From the NCBI RefSeq assembly GCF_014195655.1, contig NZ_JACICD010000013.1, positions 40,114-104,113 of the forward strand: a DNA stretch of 64,000 nucleotides, written 5' to 3'. Shown here piece after piece: positions 8,601 to 18,500 of this stretch. The notes under the pieces were generated by a model that saw only the letters and a program-made list of their open reading frames with translations, had not been told where the DNA came from and made no database searches. Both the position numbers and the translations under genes were made by a program. This DNA is from Ancylobacter tetraedralis (GTDB taxonomy: Bacteria; Pseudomonadota; Alphaproteobacteria; Rhizobiales; Xanthobacteraceae). Positions within the stretch are counted from its first letter, which is position 1. Each line of letters begins with the position of its first letter.

Positions 8601-10018
8601 GCCGGCTGCGCCTCCCCGGTCATCGGGTCATCCGCCGCTTCATCTTGCGCCGCCCGATCCTGCGCCACGCGATCCTCGGTGGCCATGCGGGCGACAAGGC
8701 CCTCCACCGCCCGCGCGATGGATTCCGGCGCGAAAAAGCCGCCCCCAATCTGCGTGCGCGCCAGCACGAGCCGGCAATAGGCCCGCACCAGCGCGGGATC
8801 GGGTGGCGGCGGCGCGGACCAGAAGCCATCGAGCGCGCCCTGATGGGCAAGGCCCGGCATGTCGTAGGTGGCGCGACCGAGAACCTTGAGCGGCCGGCCA
8901 TGCCGGAGCGCGGCGATGGCCGTCGTCGAGTTCACCAGCACCACCCCGGAGCTGCGCGCAACCAGCGTATCGATGTCGCCATTCTCGAGGAACAGCACGC
9001 GGCCCTTGAGCCCGTATTCGTCGATGAGGCGCGCGATCATGTGGCGCGTGGCCGGAAGGCGCGTGTCATAGGGATGCCGCTTCACCACAAGGCGGGCGGC
9101 TTTCGGCGCCGTCGCGGCGAAGGAGGCGAACACCAGCCGCACCACCTCGCGCGCCGAGCCGAAGCTGGAATGGACGCGCATCTGGAAGTCACCTTCCAAT
9201 TGCAGCGGCAGCAGGAAATAGGTCGCGCGCCCCACCAGCGCCGTCTGCGCCAGACGGTCGCGCTCGCGGGCGGCTGCGGCATTGAACCAGCGTGCGAGCC
9301 AGCCCGCATAGTCAACCATCGGGTGCACCAGCGTGTGCCGCCGGTAGCGCGCGAAGAGCGGCGCGAGGGCGGCATAGCCGGCGTGCCAGGCGACATCCCA
9401 GGCGGCGCGGCGGGCGAAAGGCTCGCTCGCCGCCACGCGCGGGCGCACCGGCTCGGGCGTCTCTGCGGCCGCCGCCCGCAAGCCTTCCGGCGTGCGCGGC
9501 AGATCGGAATGGGCGTTCACGCCATGGCGTTCGCGGGTGATCCAGCCAGGGCGAAAATAGCCCTCCTCCAGCAGATGCAGCCCGATGCCCCGCGCCCGCG
9601 CGGCCAATATCGCCGGCACATGATAGGGACGGCAATCGCCGAACAGCACGAGATCGCTTAACGCTTCCTCGGTCATGAGCCGCTCGACATAAGCCGGCCA
9701 GTCCTCCAGCCGGCCGCGATAGAGCCGCGCACGGCCGGGCCAGAACACCAGATCGCCGCCGCACAGATGCACCTTGACGATGCGCGCGCCGCGCCGGCGC
9801 AGCGCCTGCGCCAGGCGCCAGGCGAAGGGCGATGCCGGCCCCTGCAGGAACAGGAAGGCGCGGCCGGCAAGGTCCGGCTCGGCGGCGGCTTCCCGCCCCT
9901 CGTCCCGGCGCGGCGCCGGCACGGCAGAAGCCGCCACATTCAGGCCCGCTCCCTGCAGACCCGCCCTCTCGAAGGCGGCGGCAGGCCTCTCGACGCGGTT
10001 CACCGCCGCGCCGCTCAA
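8597..10018 (-). CDS. kpsS: Capsular polysaccharide export/synthesis protein, KpsS (RkpJ) family
   Basis: About 473 residues. After a variable 50-residue lead, the motif FLFLQGPASPFAWRLAQAL followed by HLCGGDLVFWPG is characteristic of KpsS/LipB proteins. KRHPYDTR and the closing GVVLVNSTTAIAALRHGRPL also fit the capsule synthesis family (PF05159). KpsS is a cytoplasmic Kdo transferase that starts the poly-Kdo linker on the phospholipid anchor in E. coli group 2 capsules. Translation probably starts with TTG 10018, which overlaps the upstream stop as TTGA and has AGGA seven bases before it. GTG 10003 is the alternative. No KpsC partner is present in the window. Confidence 0.87.
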   Translation of the reverse strand: MSGAAVNRVERPAAAFERAGLQGAGLNVAASAVPAPRRDEGREAAAEPDLAGRAFLFLQGPASPFAWRLAQALRRRGARIVKVHLCGGDLVFWPGRARLYRGRLEDWPAYVERLMTEEALSDLVLFGDCRPYHVPAILAARARGIGLHLLEEGYFRPGWITRERHGVNAHSDLPRTPEGLRAAAAETPEPVRPRVAASEPFARRAAWDVAWHAGYAALAPLFARYRRHTLVHPMVDYAGWLARWFNAAAARERDRLAQTALVGRATYFLLPLQLEGDFQMRVHSSFGSAREVVRLVFASFAATAPKAARLVVKRHPYDTRLPATRHMIARLIDEYGLKGRVLFLENGDIDTLVARSSGVVLVNSTTAIAALRHGRPLKVLGRATYDMPGLAHQGALDGFWSAPPPPDPALVRAYCRLVLARTQIGGGFFAPESIARAVEGLVARMATEDRVAQDRAAQDEAADDPMTGEAQPA

Positions 10019-12249
10019 TAGTCGATCCTGTCGACGATTTCCGGCGGCAGCGCCCAGGAGGTCGCCTCCGGCGACACCGCGAGCGGCATGGGGAAGGCAC
10101 GGATCAGCGGGCCGTCATCATAGATCAGCGGCTGCCACTTGCCGTGCACCCAGGCCAGCACCGCGTTCCAGTCGGTGGCGCGGGAGCGGTCGAGGCAATA
10201 GGAGGAGAGGGTGGTGCGCCCGACGCCGGAATAGAAATCGCGCATGCGGTGGTCGATCTGGTGCTGCGGGTTGCCGAGCTCCAGCATGCGCCCCTCGCCA
10301 TCGCCATAGGTGGCGAACCACGCGCAGGGAATGCCGTAGGTCTCCGAGAGCACGAGCCCGTGCAGACTGGTGGAGACGATGGCGCGGCAGGAGACGATTT
10401 CCGCCACCTTGGCCTTCATGCCCTCCGGGGTCGGCGGGCAATGGGTGTTGATGAGGCGGATGCGGCCCTTGAACGCGTCCGGTATGCCGTAGCGCTTCAG
10501 CGTGGGCTTCACCGGCGCCTCGGGCGTGCGGTCTTCCAGCTCGGTGATGTGCAGGATGACGCCGAGATCGTGCGTCTTCTCCACATCCTTCATCGGCCAG
10601 AAGCGCGGCAGCATCCACACCGGATCCCCGAACACGTCCGGCACCTGCATGCCGGCGGCGCGCAGCGTGCGGGCGCTGTTGGGCCCGCGCAGCGCGTGAA
10701 TGTGGAAATCGGTATCGGAGGGGCGCACATAGCCACGCACCAGCGGATCGACCGGGTTGCGCTCGGCATCGACCCCGGTGCCCCAGAAATGCAGCACCCC
10801 GTTGCGCTGGTTATGGCCAATCGTGCCCACCGCGACCATGCGCTCGATCGGCTGGTCGAAGCCGGCGCGCCGCACGGTGACACCCGCCATGCCGGCCACG
10901 ATCAGCGCGCTCAGCGTATCGCCGAGATTGGCGTGCGGGGATTCGCGCGTCGTCGCCGCCCAGGACAGGGGAATGGAGATCCTGTCGGCATTCATGCGCA
11001 GCAGGGTGGCAACCTCGGGCGACATAGCCCGCGAGCCGCCCTTCACTTCCGCCACGACAGCCGGCGCCCGCTGCGAGGCCGCCAGACGTATCACCGTTTC
11101 GCCGGTCCGCATCCCGTTCAACTCCTTCGCCGGCGCCGCGGCTGCGGCGAGCGCCCCGCTCGATTTGGCCTCGCTCACCGGGGGCCCGCTCGCCGGATCC
11201 CCCTCCTCGTCACGGTCCTGCTGGCGCAGCAGCGCGACGTCGTGCTGCAGCACCAGCCCCTTCACGACGGGATGCTCCCAGATACTCTTGCCCGAGGCCG
11301 CCTTGAGCGGCGACGGCGAGAAGGGAAAGGTCTCGATCAGCCGGTCGGCCTCGAAATGCGCCGGCTCCCAGGCGCGATCCACCGCATCCATCACCGCCTG
11401 CCAGTCGGTCGGCAGGCCGCGGTCCTGGAAATAGGCGGGCACGTGCCGCCGCCGGAGGCCGAGATAGAGATCGACCATGCGCAGGTCCGCCGGCCCATTC
11501 GGATCGAGATCCAGCCGGCCGAGGCCGCGCGGCTCGGAGAGCGGGGGAAAATACAGGCAGGGAATGCCATAGGCCTCGGCGACGACCAGCCCGTGCATGC
11601 TCATCGAGACGATGCGCTCGCAGGCGAGAATCTCGTCCAGCTTGGCCTTCAGCGCGGGCACGCCGAGCGGCGTGACCGTGGTGATGAGATGGACATCCTT
11701 CTGGAATTCCTCGGGAATGCGGTAGCGAACGAAGGCGGGCTGCGGCCGCGCCTCGTAGGAGCGGTCGACCAACTCGGACAAATGCAGGATGACGCCGAGC
11801 TTCCATTTCTTGCGGATGCGCGGACGGTAGAAACGCGGCAGCAGCCAGGCCGGGTCGCCATAGACGCCGGGCCGCGGCCCGCCATTGCTCATCAGCCGCT
11901 CGGCCACCGGCCCGCTCGTGGCATGCAGCACGATGCCGTCATGGCCGGTGGGCGCGAAGGCGACCCGCCGGTCGACCGGAGCCGAGGGGTTGCGCCAGGG
12001 CGAGCAGCCGGTGCCCCACACATGCACCTCGCCGCCCTCGAACGTGTGACCGATCGCCCCGATCGCCGACATGCGGACCGAGCGGGACTTGGCCGGCACG
12101 CGCCGCACCGGGACCCCCCCGACCATCGCCGTCATCACCGGGCTGAGAGCATCCTCGAAGTTCAGATAGTCCATGAGGGTGGTCGAACCGGCCCAGCCGA
12201 GTCTCACCTCGCCCTCGGCCTGTACGATGGCGTCCAGCGGTGCCTTCAT
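10015..12249 (-). CDS. Double-domain polysaccharide pyruvyl transferase family protein
   Basis: A 744-residue protein made of two homologous pyruvyl-transferase domains, about residues 15-330 and 405-744, joined by an alanine/glutamate-rich linker. Both halves repeat the same landmarks: WGTG near the first third, a GDPxWLLPRF or GDPVWMLPRF element, a mid EILACERIVSMSMHGLV or EIVSCRAIVSTSLHGLV segment, and a closing TDW. The second domain keeps the family NLGD motif, but the first has NFED (residues 30-33), losing the glycine. The domain at 5017-6108 is a third copy. ATG 12249 has GAGG upstream. It is the first gene of the kpsS-rkpH operon. Predicted role is capsule pyruvylation. Confidence 0.87.
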   Translation of the reverse strand: MKAPLDAIVQAEGEVRLGWAGSTTLMDYLNFEDALSPVMTAMVGGVPVRRVPAKSRSVRMSAIGAIGHTFEGGEVHVWGTGCSPWRNPSAPVDRRVAFAPTGHDGIVLHATSGPVAERLMSNGGPRPGVYGDPAWLLPRFYRPRIRKKWKLGVILHLSELVDRSYEARPQPAFVRYRIPEEFQKDVHLITTVTPLGVPALKAKLDEILACERIVSMSMHGLVVAEAYGIPCLYFPPLSEPRGLGRLDLDPNGPADLRMVDLYLGLRRRHVPAYFQDRGLPTDWQAVMDAVDRAWEPAHFEADRLIETFPFSPSPLKAASGKSIWEHPVVKGLVLQHDVALLRQQDRDEEGDPASGPPVSEAKSSGALAAAAAPAKELNGMRTGETVIRLAASQRAPAVVAEVKGGSRAMSPEVATLLRMNADRISIPLSWAATTRESPHANLGDTLSALIVAGMAGVTVRRAGFDQPIERMVAVGTIGHNQRNGVLHFWGTGVDAERNPVDPLVRGYVRPSDTDFHIHALRGPNSARTLRAAGMQVPDVFGDPVWMLPRFWPMKDVEKTHDLGVILHITELEDRTPEAPVKPTLKRYGIPDAFKGRIRLINTHCPPTPEGMKAKVAEIVSCRAIVSTSLHGLVLSETYGIPCAWFATYGDGEGRMLELGNPQHQIDHRMRDFYSGVGRTTLSSYCLDRSRATDWNAVLAWVHGKWQPLIYDDGPLIRAFPMPLAVSPEATSWALPPEIVDRIDY

Positions 12250-12939
12250 ACTACCTCACGAATTTAAAGCAATTTCAAAACATCTGCGCCGCAGTGCCTC
12301 ACATTTGGCGAGGCGTGAATAGTAGAATGATCATTTTCGTCACCCCTGTCCACTCCAACACAAATATTTACTGTTTTGGAAACTTCCGAACCCCACGTGG
12401 GTTGAATGCTCGCGGGCGTTCCCCTGCATCCGGAACGCAGCTTGCGGCAGGGTTCCGCGCCCCTGCGCAGAACCGCCCGACTTCCCGCCAGCATCGCTCG
12501 CGCATCGGCTACGCGCCGGGCGCGCGCCACCTGCCCAGCCATGCTGCGATGCGGCAGGCAGCGCATACCGCGCGATACTCTCCAATGGGGCGATACAAAT
12601 TTTCTATGAACCCTTTTTTCATACCAATCGAGAATCCACGTTATTGTCCCATTATGATGAGTCTATATCGACCAACAACCGATCATTGTTTGCTCTTATA
12701 TCGATCTAAAATTCATTCAAAATTCGATACATTAACAGTATATAGTGCAATTACTTGAAGAGAACGGTCTTAAAATACCATTTACGCGAGTCATTGACGA
12801 AATACTACATAAAATAGCATCTAGACATCGCTTCGCTTTTGATGCTGCAATGCACATCTCGCGAAATATCTAAAGGCGATCTGGCTGAACTCGGAGACTG
12901 TTCCCGCGCCAGATCGCCCACCAAGGAAACGGGTGGCTC
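12250..12939. promoter_or_regulatory. 690-bp divergent intergenic region with an AT-rich core
   Basis: No convincing gene. The region separates the divergent pyruvyltransferase and 844-residue glycosyltransferase genes. About 12590-12830 is strongly AT-rich and contains TATATCGA at 12664-12671 and TATATCGAT at 12697-12705, words that recur in the other islands of this locus. The flank at 12390-12580 has the GC level of the genome but no supported ORF or RNA. Promoters for both directions are expected here. AAGGAA about 12 bases before 12940 is the likely ribosome site. Confidence 0.55.
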
Positions 12940-15474
12940 ATGAATCTCGAAGCCTTCGGACGTCAGACAGGGCGCGATTTCGGCCAGACAAGCTTCGCTT
13001 CACTGGCCGAGAACCTGCGCGAGCGTCATGCGAGCGGCGATGACATCAGGCCCGAAGATCAACTTCAGAGTGCATGGAAGCTGGCTGATTCTCGCCATAA
13101 TTACTTACGAATTGCAAATGACGAGCACATCGTCGGCGGCGTCTTCGTCGAGGGCGGGCAATGCATCGCCTGGGGCTTCAACCGGTCCGACGTGCTGAAG
13201 CCCGTGACGCTGCGCCTCGTCGTCGATGGCGCCACCGTGTTCGAGCGCACCACCGCCCCAGAGGCGCTCATGCCGATTCACCCCACCGGCTACCTGCTCT
13301 CCGGGCATCGGCAGATGCGTCTCACCATCGACGGCGCGGGCGCCGCGGCCCCCGCCTTCGACGCGCAGGACTACTGGGCTGACGCCGAGACCCGCGAGGA
13401 CCTCGCCAATTTCATCATCGGCATCGCTGACAGCGCCCGCGAGGGGCGCCTGCACCATCTGGTGTGGCACGAGATTCCCAACGTGACGCGGCGACTGGAG
13501 ACCTCCGACGAGCCGCCGGCGCGCTGGCGCGCCTCGACCTACACGCGCTACATGGCGGACCGCCTCGGTCTGCAGGGCAAGCTCTCGGGCGGCCAGTCGG
13601 TGGCCAACTGGATCGTCTCCGACGTCTTCGAGGACTGGTACAAGCGGCAGGTCTTCTGCCTCACCGACGAAATTCACGCGCTGCTCAGCGAGCCGGTCAT
13701 GAACCGGCGCGTGATGAAGCACGAAATCAGCCTGACATTATTCGCCTTCTGGCGGCGGCATTACCCGCATGTCGACATCTTCACCGACGATGGCTTGCGG
13801 CTGGTGCAGTACAAGTTCGCCACCGCGCCCTACATCGCCGACAAGAACAACGTGAAGCTGGTCTCGGAAGGGCTGCGGCGCTCGCTCTCGGCGCCGGCCG
13901 ACATGTACCGCAACCGGGAACTGCCCTGGAGCTGGTACTGGCTCTTCCTGCTGGAGGACCAGGGGCTCGGCAGCCGCATGCGCGAGGAGGGCTTTGTCCG
14001 CCTCACCAGCTTCAAGGAGGTCGCGCTCGACGTCACCCAGCCCGACCGTCTGTCCTTCGCCCCGCATATCTGGCGCGCCTATTGGGGGGCTGGCGGCACC
14101 TCCGCCTTCACCCGCTTCGACCTCGCGCTGATCTCGATCCTCGCCGACACGCCCAATCCCGAGCTGGCCATCGCCGAGCGCGGGGCGGATTTCTGGAGCG
14201 AGCGGCTGCGCAGCGACATCTATGCCCGCACGCCGCAGCTCTCCGTGCTGTCCGCCACCGGGCGGATCGAGGCGACCCCTGCCGCCCTCGATGACGAGGT
14301 CCCGCGCCGCGATCTGGTGATCATCGGCTATGCCAACACCACCGGCGTGGGGCGCAACCTCGCCATGTTCACCGAGGCGCTGTCGGGCTTCAACCCGCTG
14401 GTGTTCAACGCCGATGACGGCGCCTGCCTCAACCCCGAGACCGGCTATAATCCGGCCATCGGCGTGCGCGCCCGCGTGGTGCTGCTCTGCATCAATGCCG
14501 ACCGCGCGCCCGAGATGATCGCCCGCTTCGCCGGCATCTGCGAGGAAGCCCACATCATCGGCTTCTATCTCTGGGAAAGCGACCGGCCGCCGGCCAACCA
14601 CACGCTGGGCGCGCTGGCGGTCGACGAGATCTGGGCGCCGAGCAACTATGTCGCGGATGCCTACGCCAAGATCACCTCGGTGCCGGTCAAGGTGGTGGAC
14701 AAGGGGCTGCACGCGCCGCTGGCCTACACCCCCTTCCTCGACCGCTTCCGGCGCGACCCCGCGGAATTCATCTTCCTCACCGCCGCCGAGTTCGGCTCCT
14801 CCATCGTGCGCAAGAACCCGCTCGACGTGGTCAAGGCGTTCCAGCGGGCATTCGATGGCAGCGACCTCAACGTGCGCCTCGTCATCAAGATCCGCGAGGT
14901 CACGCCCGGCCACTGGAGCAACATCGATTCATACTGGGAGGAAATCGAGGAGCGGATCGCCGGCGACGACCGGATCAGCATTCTCGAGGGCAACCTGACG
15001 CCCGAGGAATACTGGACGCTGCTGTGGACGGTCGACGCGATGGTGTCGCTGCACCGTTCCGAGGGTTTCGGCTACGTGATCGCCGACGCCATGTTCGCGG
15101 ACAAGGCGGTGATCGTTTCCGACTATTCCGGCTCGCAGGATTTCTGCGACGAGCAGACCGCCTTCCTCGTTCCCGTGCAGCAGACCCCGGCGCCGCCGGA
15201 ATCGCTCGCCAGTCGCGGCTATATCGGCCAGTGGGGCATTCCCGATGTCGAGGCGGCCGCGCGCGCCATGTATCAGGCGGCGGAAGACGGCGACCTCCGG
15301 GCCATGCGCGCCCGCGCCGGCCAGGAGCGCGTGCTGCGCAAATACGACTTCGCCAACTGGACGCAGGCCGTCTCGGCGGAGATCGCCGAGCGGATCGAGC
15401 GCAGCCGTCGCAAGCACGAGGAGACGGCGAACACGATCGCGCCGTCCGCGCCGGTGGCGACATCGCAATCGTAG
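12940..15474 (+). CDS. Large glycosyltransferase with unknown N-terminal half and GT4-type C-terminal domain
   Basis: An 844-residue protein. From about residue 455 (DLVIIGYANTTGVGRNLAMF) to 800 it has a GT-B fold with the donor-site pattern LHRSEGFGYVIADAMFADKA followed by VIVSDYSGSQDF, as in GT4 enzymes. The first 450 residues contain no motif I recognise. They are soluble and rich in Trp and Tyr (WRRHYPHVDIF, LPWSWYWLFLLEDQG). They may be a second, diverged transferase domain or a partner-binding module. The gene is the first of the plus-strand capsule run and lies directly before the PKS/FAS gene. It probably extends or initiates the capsule chain. Confidence 0.8.
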   Translation: MNLEAFGRQTGRDFGQTSFASLAENLRERHASGDDIRPEDQLQSAWKLADSRHNYLRIANDEHIVGGVFVEGGQCIAWGFNRSDVLKPVTLRLVVDGATVFERTTAPEALMPIHPTGYLLSGHRQMRLTIDGAGAAAPAFDAQDYWADAETREDLANFIIGIADSAREGRLHHLVWHEIPNVTRRLETSDEPPARWRASTYTRYMADRLGLQGKLSGGQSVANWIVSDVFEDWYKRQVFCLTDEIHALLSEPVMNRRVMKHEISLTLFAFWRRHYPHVDIFTDDGLRLVQYKFATAPYIADKNNVKLVSEGLRRSLSAPADMYRNRELPWSWYWLFLLEDQGLGSRMREEGFVRLTSFKEVALDVTQPDRLSFAPHIWRAYWGAGGTSAFTRFDLALISILADTPNPELAIAERGADFWSERLRSDIYARTPQLSVLSATGRIEATPAALDDEVPRRDLVIIGYANTTGVGRNLAMFTEALSGFNPLVFNADDGACLNPETGYNPAIGVRARVVLLCINADRAPEMIARFAGICEEAHIIGFYLWESDRPPANHTLGALAVDEIWAPSNYVADAYAKITSVPVKVVDKGLHAPLAYTPFLDRFRRDPAEFIFLTAAEFGSSIVRKNPLDVVKAFQRAFDGSDLNVRLVIKIREVTPGHWSNIDSYWEEIEERIAGDDRISILEGNLTPEEYWTLLWTVDAMVSLHRSEGFGYVIADAMFADKAVIVSDYSGSQDFCDEQTAFLVPVQQTPAPPESLASRGYIGQWGIPDVEAAARAMYQAAEDGDLRAMRARAGQERVLRKYDFANWTQAVSAEIAERIERSRRKHEETANTIAPSAPVATSQS

Positions 15475-15548
15475 GACGCTCTCGGAGCGCCCGCGCGCCG
15501 TCGCCTCCGCGATGGCGCGCCAGCGCGCGGCGGATGAGCCGCTGCACA

Positions 15549-15568
15549 GCCGGACCTCGACGTCCGGC
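15549..15568 (+). other. Hairpin immediately before the rkpA start
   Basis: GCCGGAC and GTCCGGC form a perfect seven-base stem with a six-base loop, ending nine bases before the rkpA ATG at 15577. It has no U-tract, so it is unlikely to be an intrinsic terminator. It occupies the position of the ribosome binding site, where no good Shine-Dalgarno sequence is visible. It could influence rkpA translation. Confidence 0.4.
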
Positions 15569-15576
15569 GCAGCCAA

Positions 15577-18500
15577 ATGAGGTGTCGTTTGGATAGTTTC
15601 GTTCAGGGTGCGGGTGCCGTCCTGCCGTCCGCTTCCCCACAGGCGCCGCAGGATCAGGCGCCGCACGGCGCGGCCCGCACGGCTGGCCGTCTCGCGGCCA
15701 TTGTCGGCTGTTCCTGCCGGCTGCCGGGCGCGCCCGACGAGGCCGCGTTCTGGTCGCTTCTGGCGCGCGGGGAATGCGCCGTCAGCGCCATTCCGGCCGA
15801 TCGCTGGGCGCATGAACGTTTCCTGCATCCGGCCCGCGGGGTGGCGGGACGCACCTATACGTTCGCCGCCGGCGCGCTGGACGACATTTACGGCTTCGAT
15901 CCTGGCGCCTTCGGCCTCTCCCCGCGCGAGGCGGAGCAGATCGATCCGCAGCAGCGGCTGCTGCTGGAGCTGGTGCGCGAAGCGTTCGAGGATGCCAATA
16001 TCCCGCTCTCGTCGGTGGTGAACGCGCCGGTCGGCGTGTTCGTCGGCGCCTCCTCGCTCGACCATTCGCTGCACTTCGTCTCCGACATCGCCGCCGCCGA
16101 CGCGCATTTCGTCACCGGCAACGCGCTGTCGATCATCGCCAACCGCATTTCCCACGTCTTCAGCTTCACCGGGCCGAGCCTCGCCATCGACACCGCCTGC
16201 TCGTCCTCGCTGGTCGCCTTCGACCGCGCGGTGCGGGCGATCGAGACCGGGGAGATCGACACCGCCGTGGTGGCGGGCGTCAATGTGCTGGCGAGCCCGT
16301 TCAATTTCGTCGGCTTCGCGCGGGCCGGCATGCTTTCGCCCACCGGGCTCTGCCGGCCCTTCTCGGGGCAAGCCGACGGCTATGTCCGCGCCGAGGGTGG
16401 CGTGGTGACGATCCTGCGCCGCCTCGATACACCGCGCGCCATGGGCGCCACGCCGCGTGCGGTGGTGGTGGCGACCGGCACCAATTCCGACGGGCGCACG
16501 CTCGGCATCGCCATGCCCGAGAGCCGAGCCCAGCAGCGCCTTCTCGAAGAACTCTATGCCGCGCGGGACATCGACCCCGACACGCTCGCCTTCGTCGAGG
16601 CGCACGGCACCGGCACGCTGGTCGGCGATCCGGCCGAGGCGCGCGCGGTCGGCGCGGCGCTGGGCCAGCGCCGCCGCTCGCCTCTCCCTATCGGCTCGGT
16701 GAAGTCCAATATCGGCCATCTCGAACCCGCCTCCGGCCTCGCCGGCCTGCTCAAGGCGCTGGGGGCGCTGGAGCGCGGGCATTTGCCGGCCTCGCTGCAT
16801 CTCGACACGCTGAATCCGCATATCGACTTCGCCGCGCTCAACCTCGCCCCCGCCACCGAGGCCAGCGCGCTGCCGGTCGAGGCGCGGCTGGCCGGCATCT
16901 CCTCCTTCGGCTTCGGCGGCACCAACGCCCATGTGGTCATCCGCCTGCCCGAGGCGCACGAACTCCCCGCCCCCGGCCCGGCGCCGGCGGCACGGGTGCT
17001 GATGATTTCCGCCCACAGCGCCCCCGCCCTCTCGATGCTGGCCGAGCGCTATGCCGAGCGGCTGGAGGGGGAGGTCGCGCCCGGGCGCCTCGCCCATGCC
17101 GCCGCGCATGGCCGCGCGCGGCTGGACCATCGCCTGGCGGTCTCGGTGAACGACCCCCATGCGGCGTCGAAGCTGCGCGCGATTGCCCGGAATGGGGGCG
17201 AGGGTGCCCTGCTGCGCGGCACGATGCCGGGTACCGGGACAGGCGTCGCCTTCGTCTTCACCGGCAATGGCGGGCAATATGCCGGCATGGGACGCGCCGC
17301 CTGGCAGGCCAGCGCGGCCTTTCGCGCACGCGTCGAGGAGATCGATTCGCGATTCGAGCCGTTGGCCGGCTGGTCTCTGGCCGGCGCCTTCCAGCGCCCG
17401 CCCGACGAGGCGACGCTGGCCGCCACCGAGATCGCCCAGCCGCTCATCTTCGCGCTCGAGATTGCGCTGGCGCGGGTGCTGATGGAGGCCGGGTGCCGCC
17501 CCGCGGCGGTTCTGGGCCACAGCGTCGGCGAAATCGCCGCCGCGCATATTTCTGGCGCCCTCACCCTGGCGGACGCCGTCCACCTCATCCACTGGCGCAG
17601 CCGCCTGCAGGGGCGCACGCGCGGCACCGGGCTGATGGCCTTCCTGATGGCGAGCCCCACACGGGCGGCCGAACTGATCGGCGCCGCCCGGCAGCCGGAC
17701 GTGGTCATCGCCGCCTTCAACGCGCCCAAAGGCGTCACCCTTTCCGGGCCGGCGGCGGGCATCGACGCCGTGCTGCGCCTGGCGCGGCGTCAGGGCGTCG
17801 TCGGCAAACGGCTCGGCATCGATTACCCCTTCCATTCGCCCGGCATGTCCGAACTCTACGAGCCGATGATCGAGGTGCTCGCCGGCCTCAAGCCGCGCGC
17901 GCCGGTCCTGCCGTTCATTTCCGCGGTCACCGGCGGGCCGATCACCGATGATTCCCTCGATTCCGGCTATTGGTGGGACAATATCCGCCACCCCGTGATG
18001 TTCGACGCCGCCATCCGCACGGCGGCGCAGGACAATGGCATCGGCATCTTCCTGGAGATCGGCCCCAAGGCCGTGCTCACCGGCTTCGTGCGGGAGATCC
18101 TCGCCGATGCCGGCCGGCCGGCGACGGTGCTCGCCTCGCTGCAGGAGAAGGACGGCCAGGAGACGGACAAGTCGGGCGAGGACCCGATCGAGCGCACCCT
18201 GTTGGCCGCGCTGGCCAGCGGCGCGGCGATGGACGAGGAAAAACTGTTCGGCCCCGCGCAGGCGCCCGGCCGCTTCGACCTGCCCAAGACGCCCTGGCAG
18301 CGCCAGACCATCCGCCCGCCGCGCTCGGCGGAGGCGATCGACCTCACCGGGGCGGGCGTCGAGGATCACCCGCTGCTCGGCATCCGCCTCGATGGCGAAC
18401 GCCGCGAATGGCGCGGCCTCATCGACATCGAATCCCGCCCCTTCCTCGCCGATCACAAGGTGGGCGGCCATGTCGTGGTGCCCGCAACGGGCCTGGCCGA

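Noticed and set aside
12240..12758. A 172-codon plus-strand frame in the divergent intergenic region
   Set aside because: It crosses the AT-rich island, starts within the pyruvyltransferase gene on the other strand, has no ribosome site and no domain, and its composition changes half-way.
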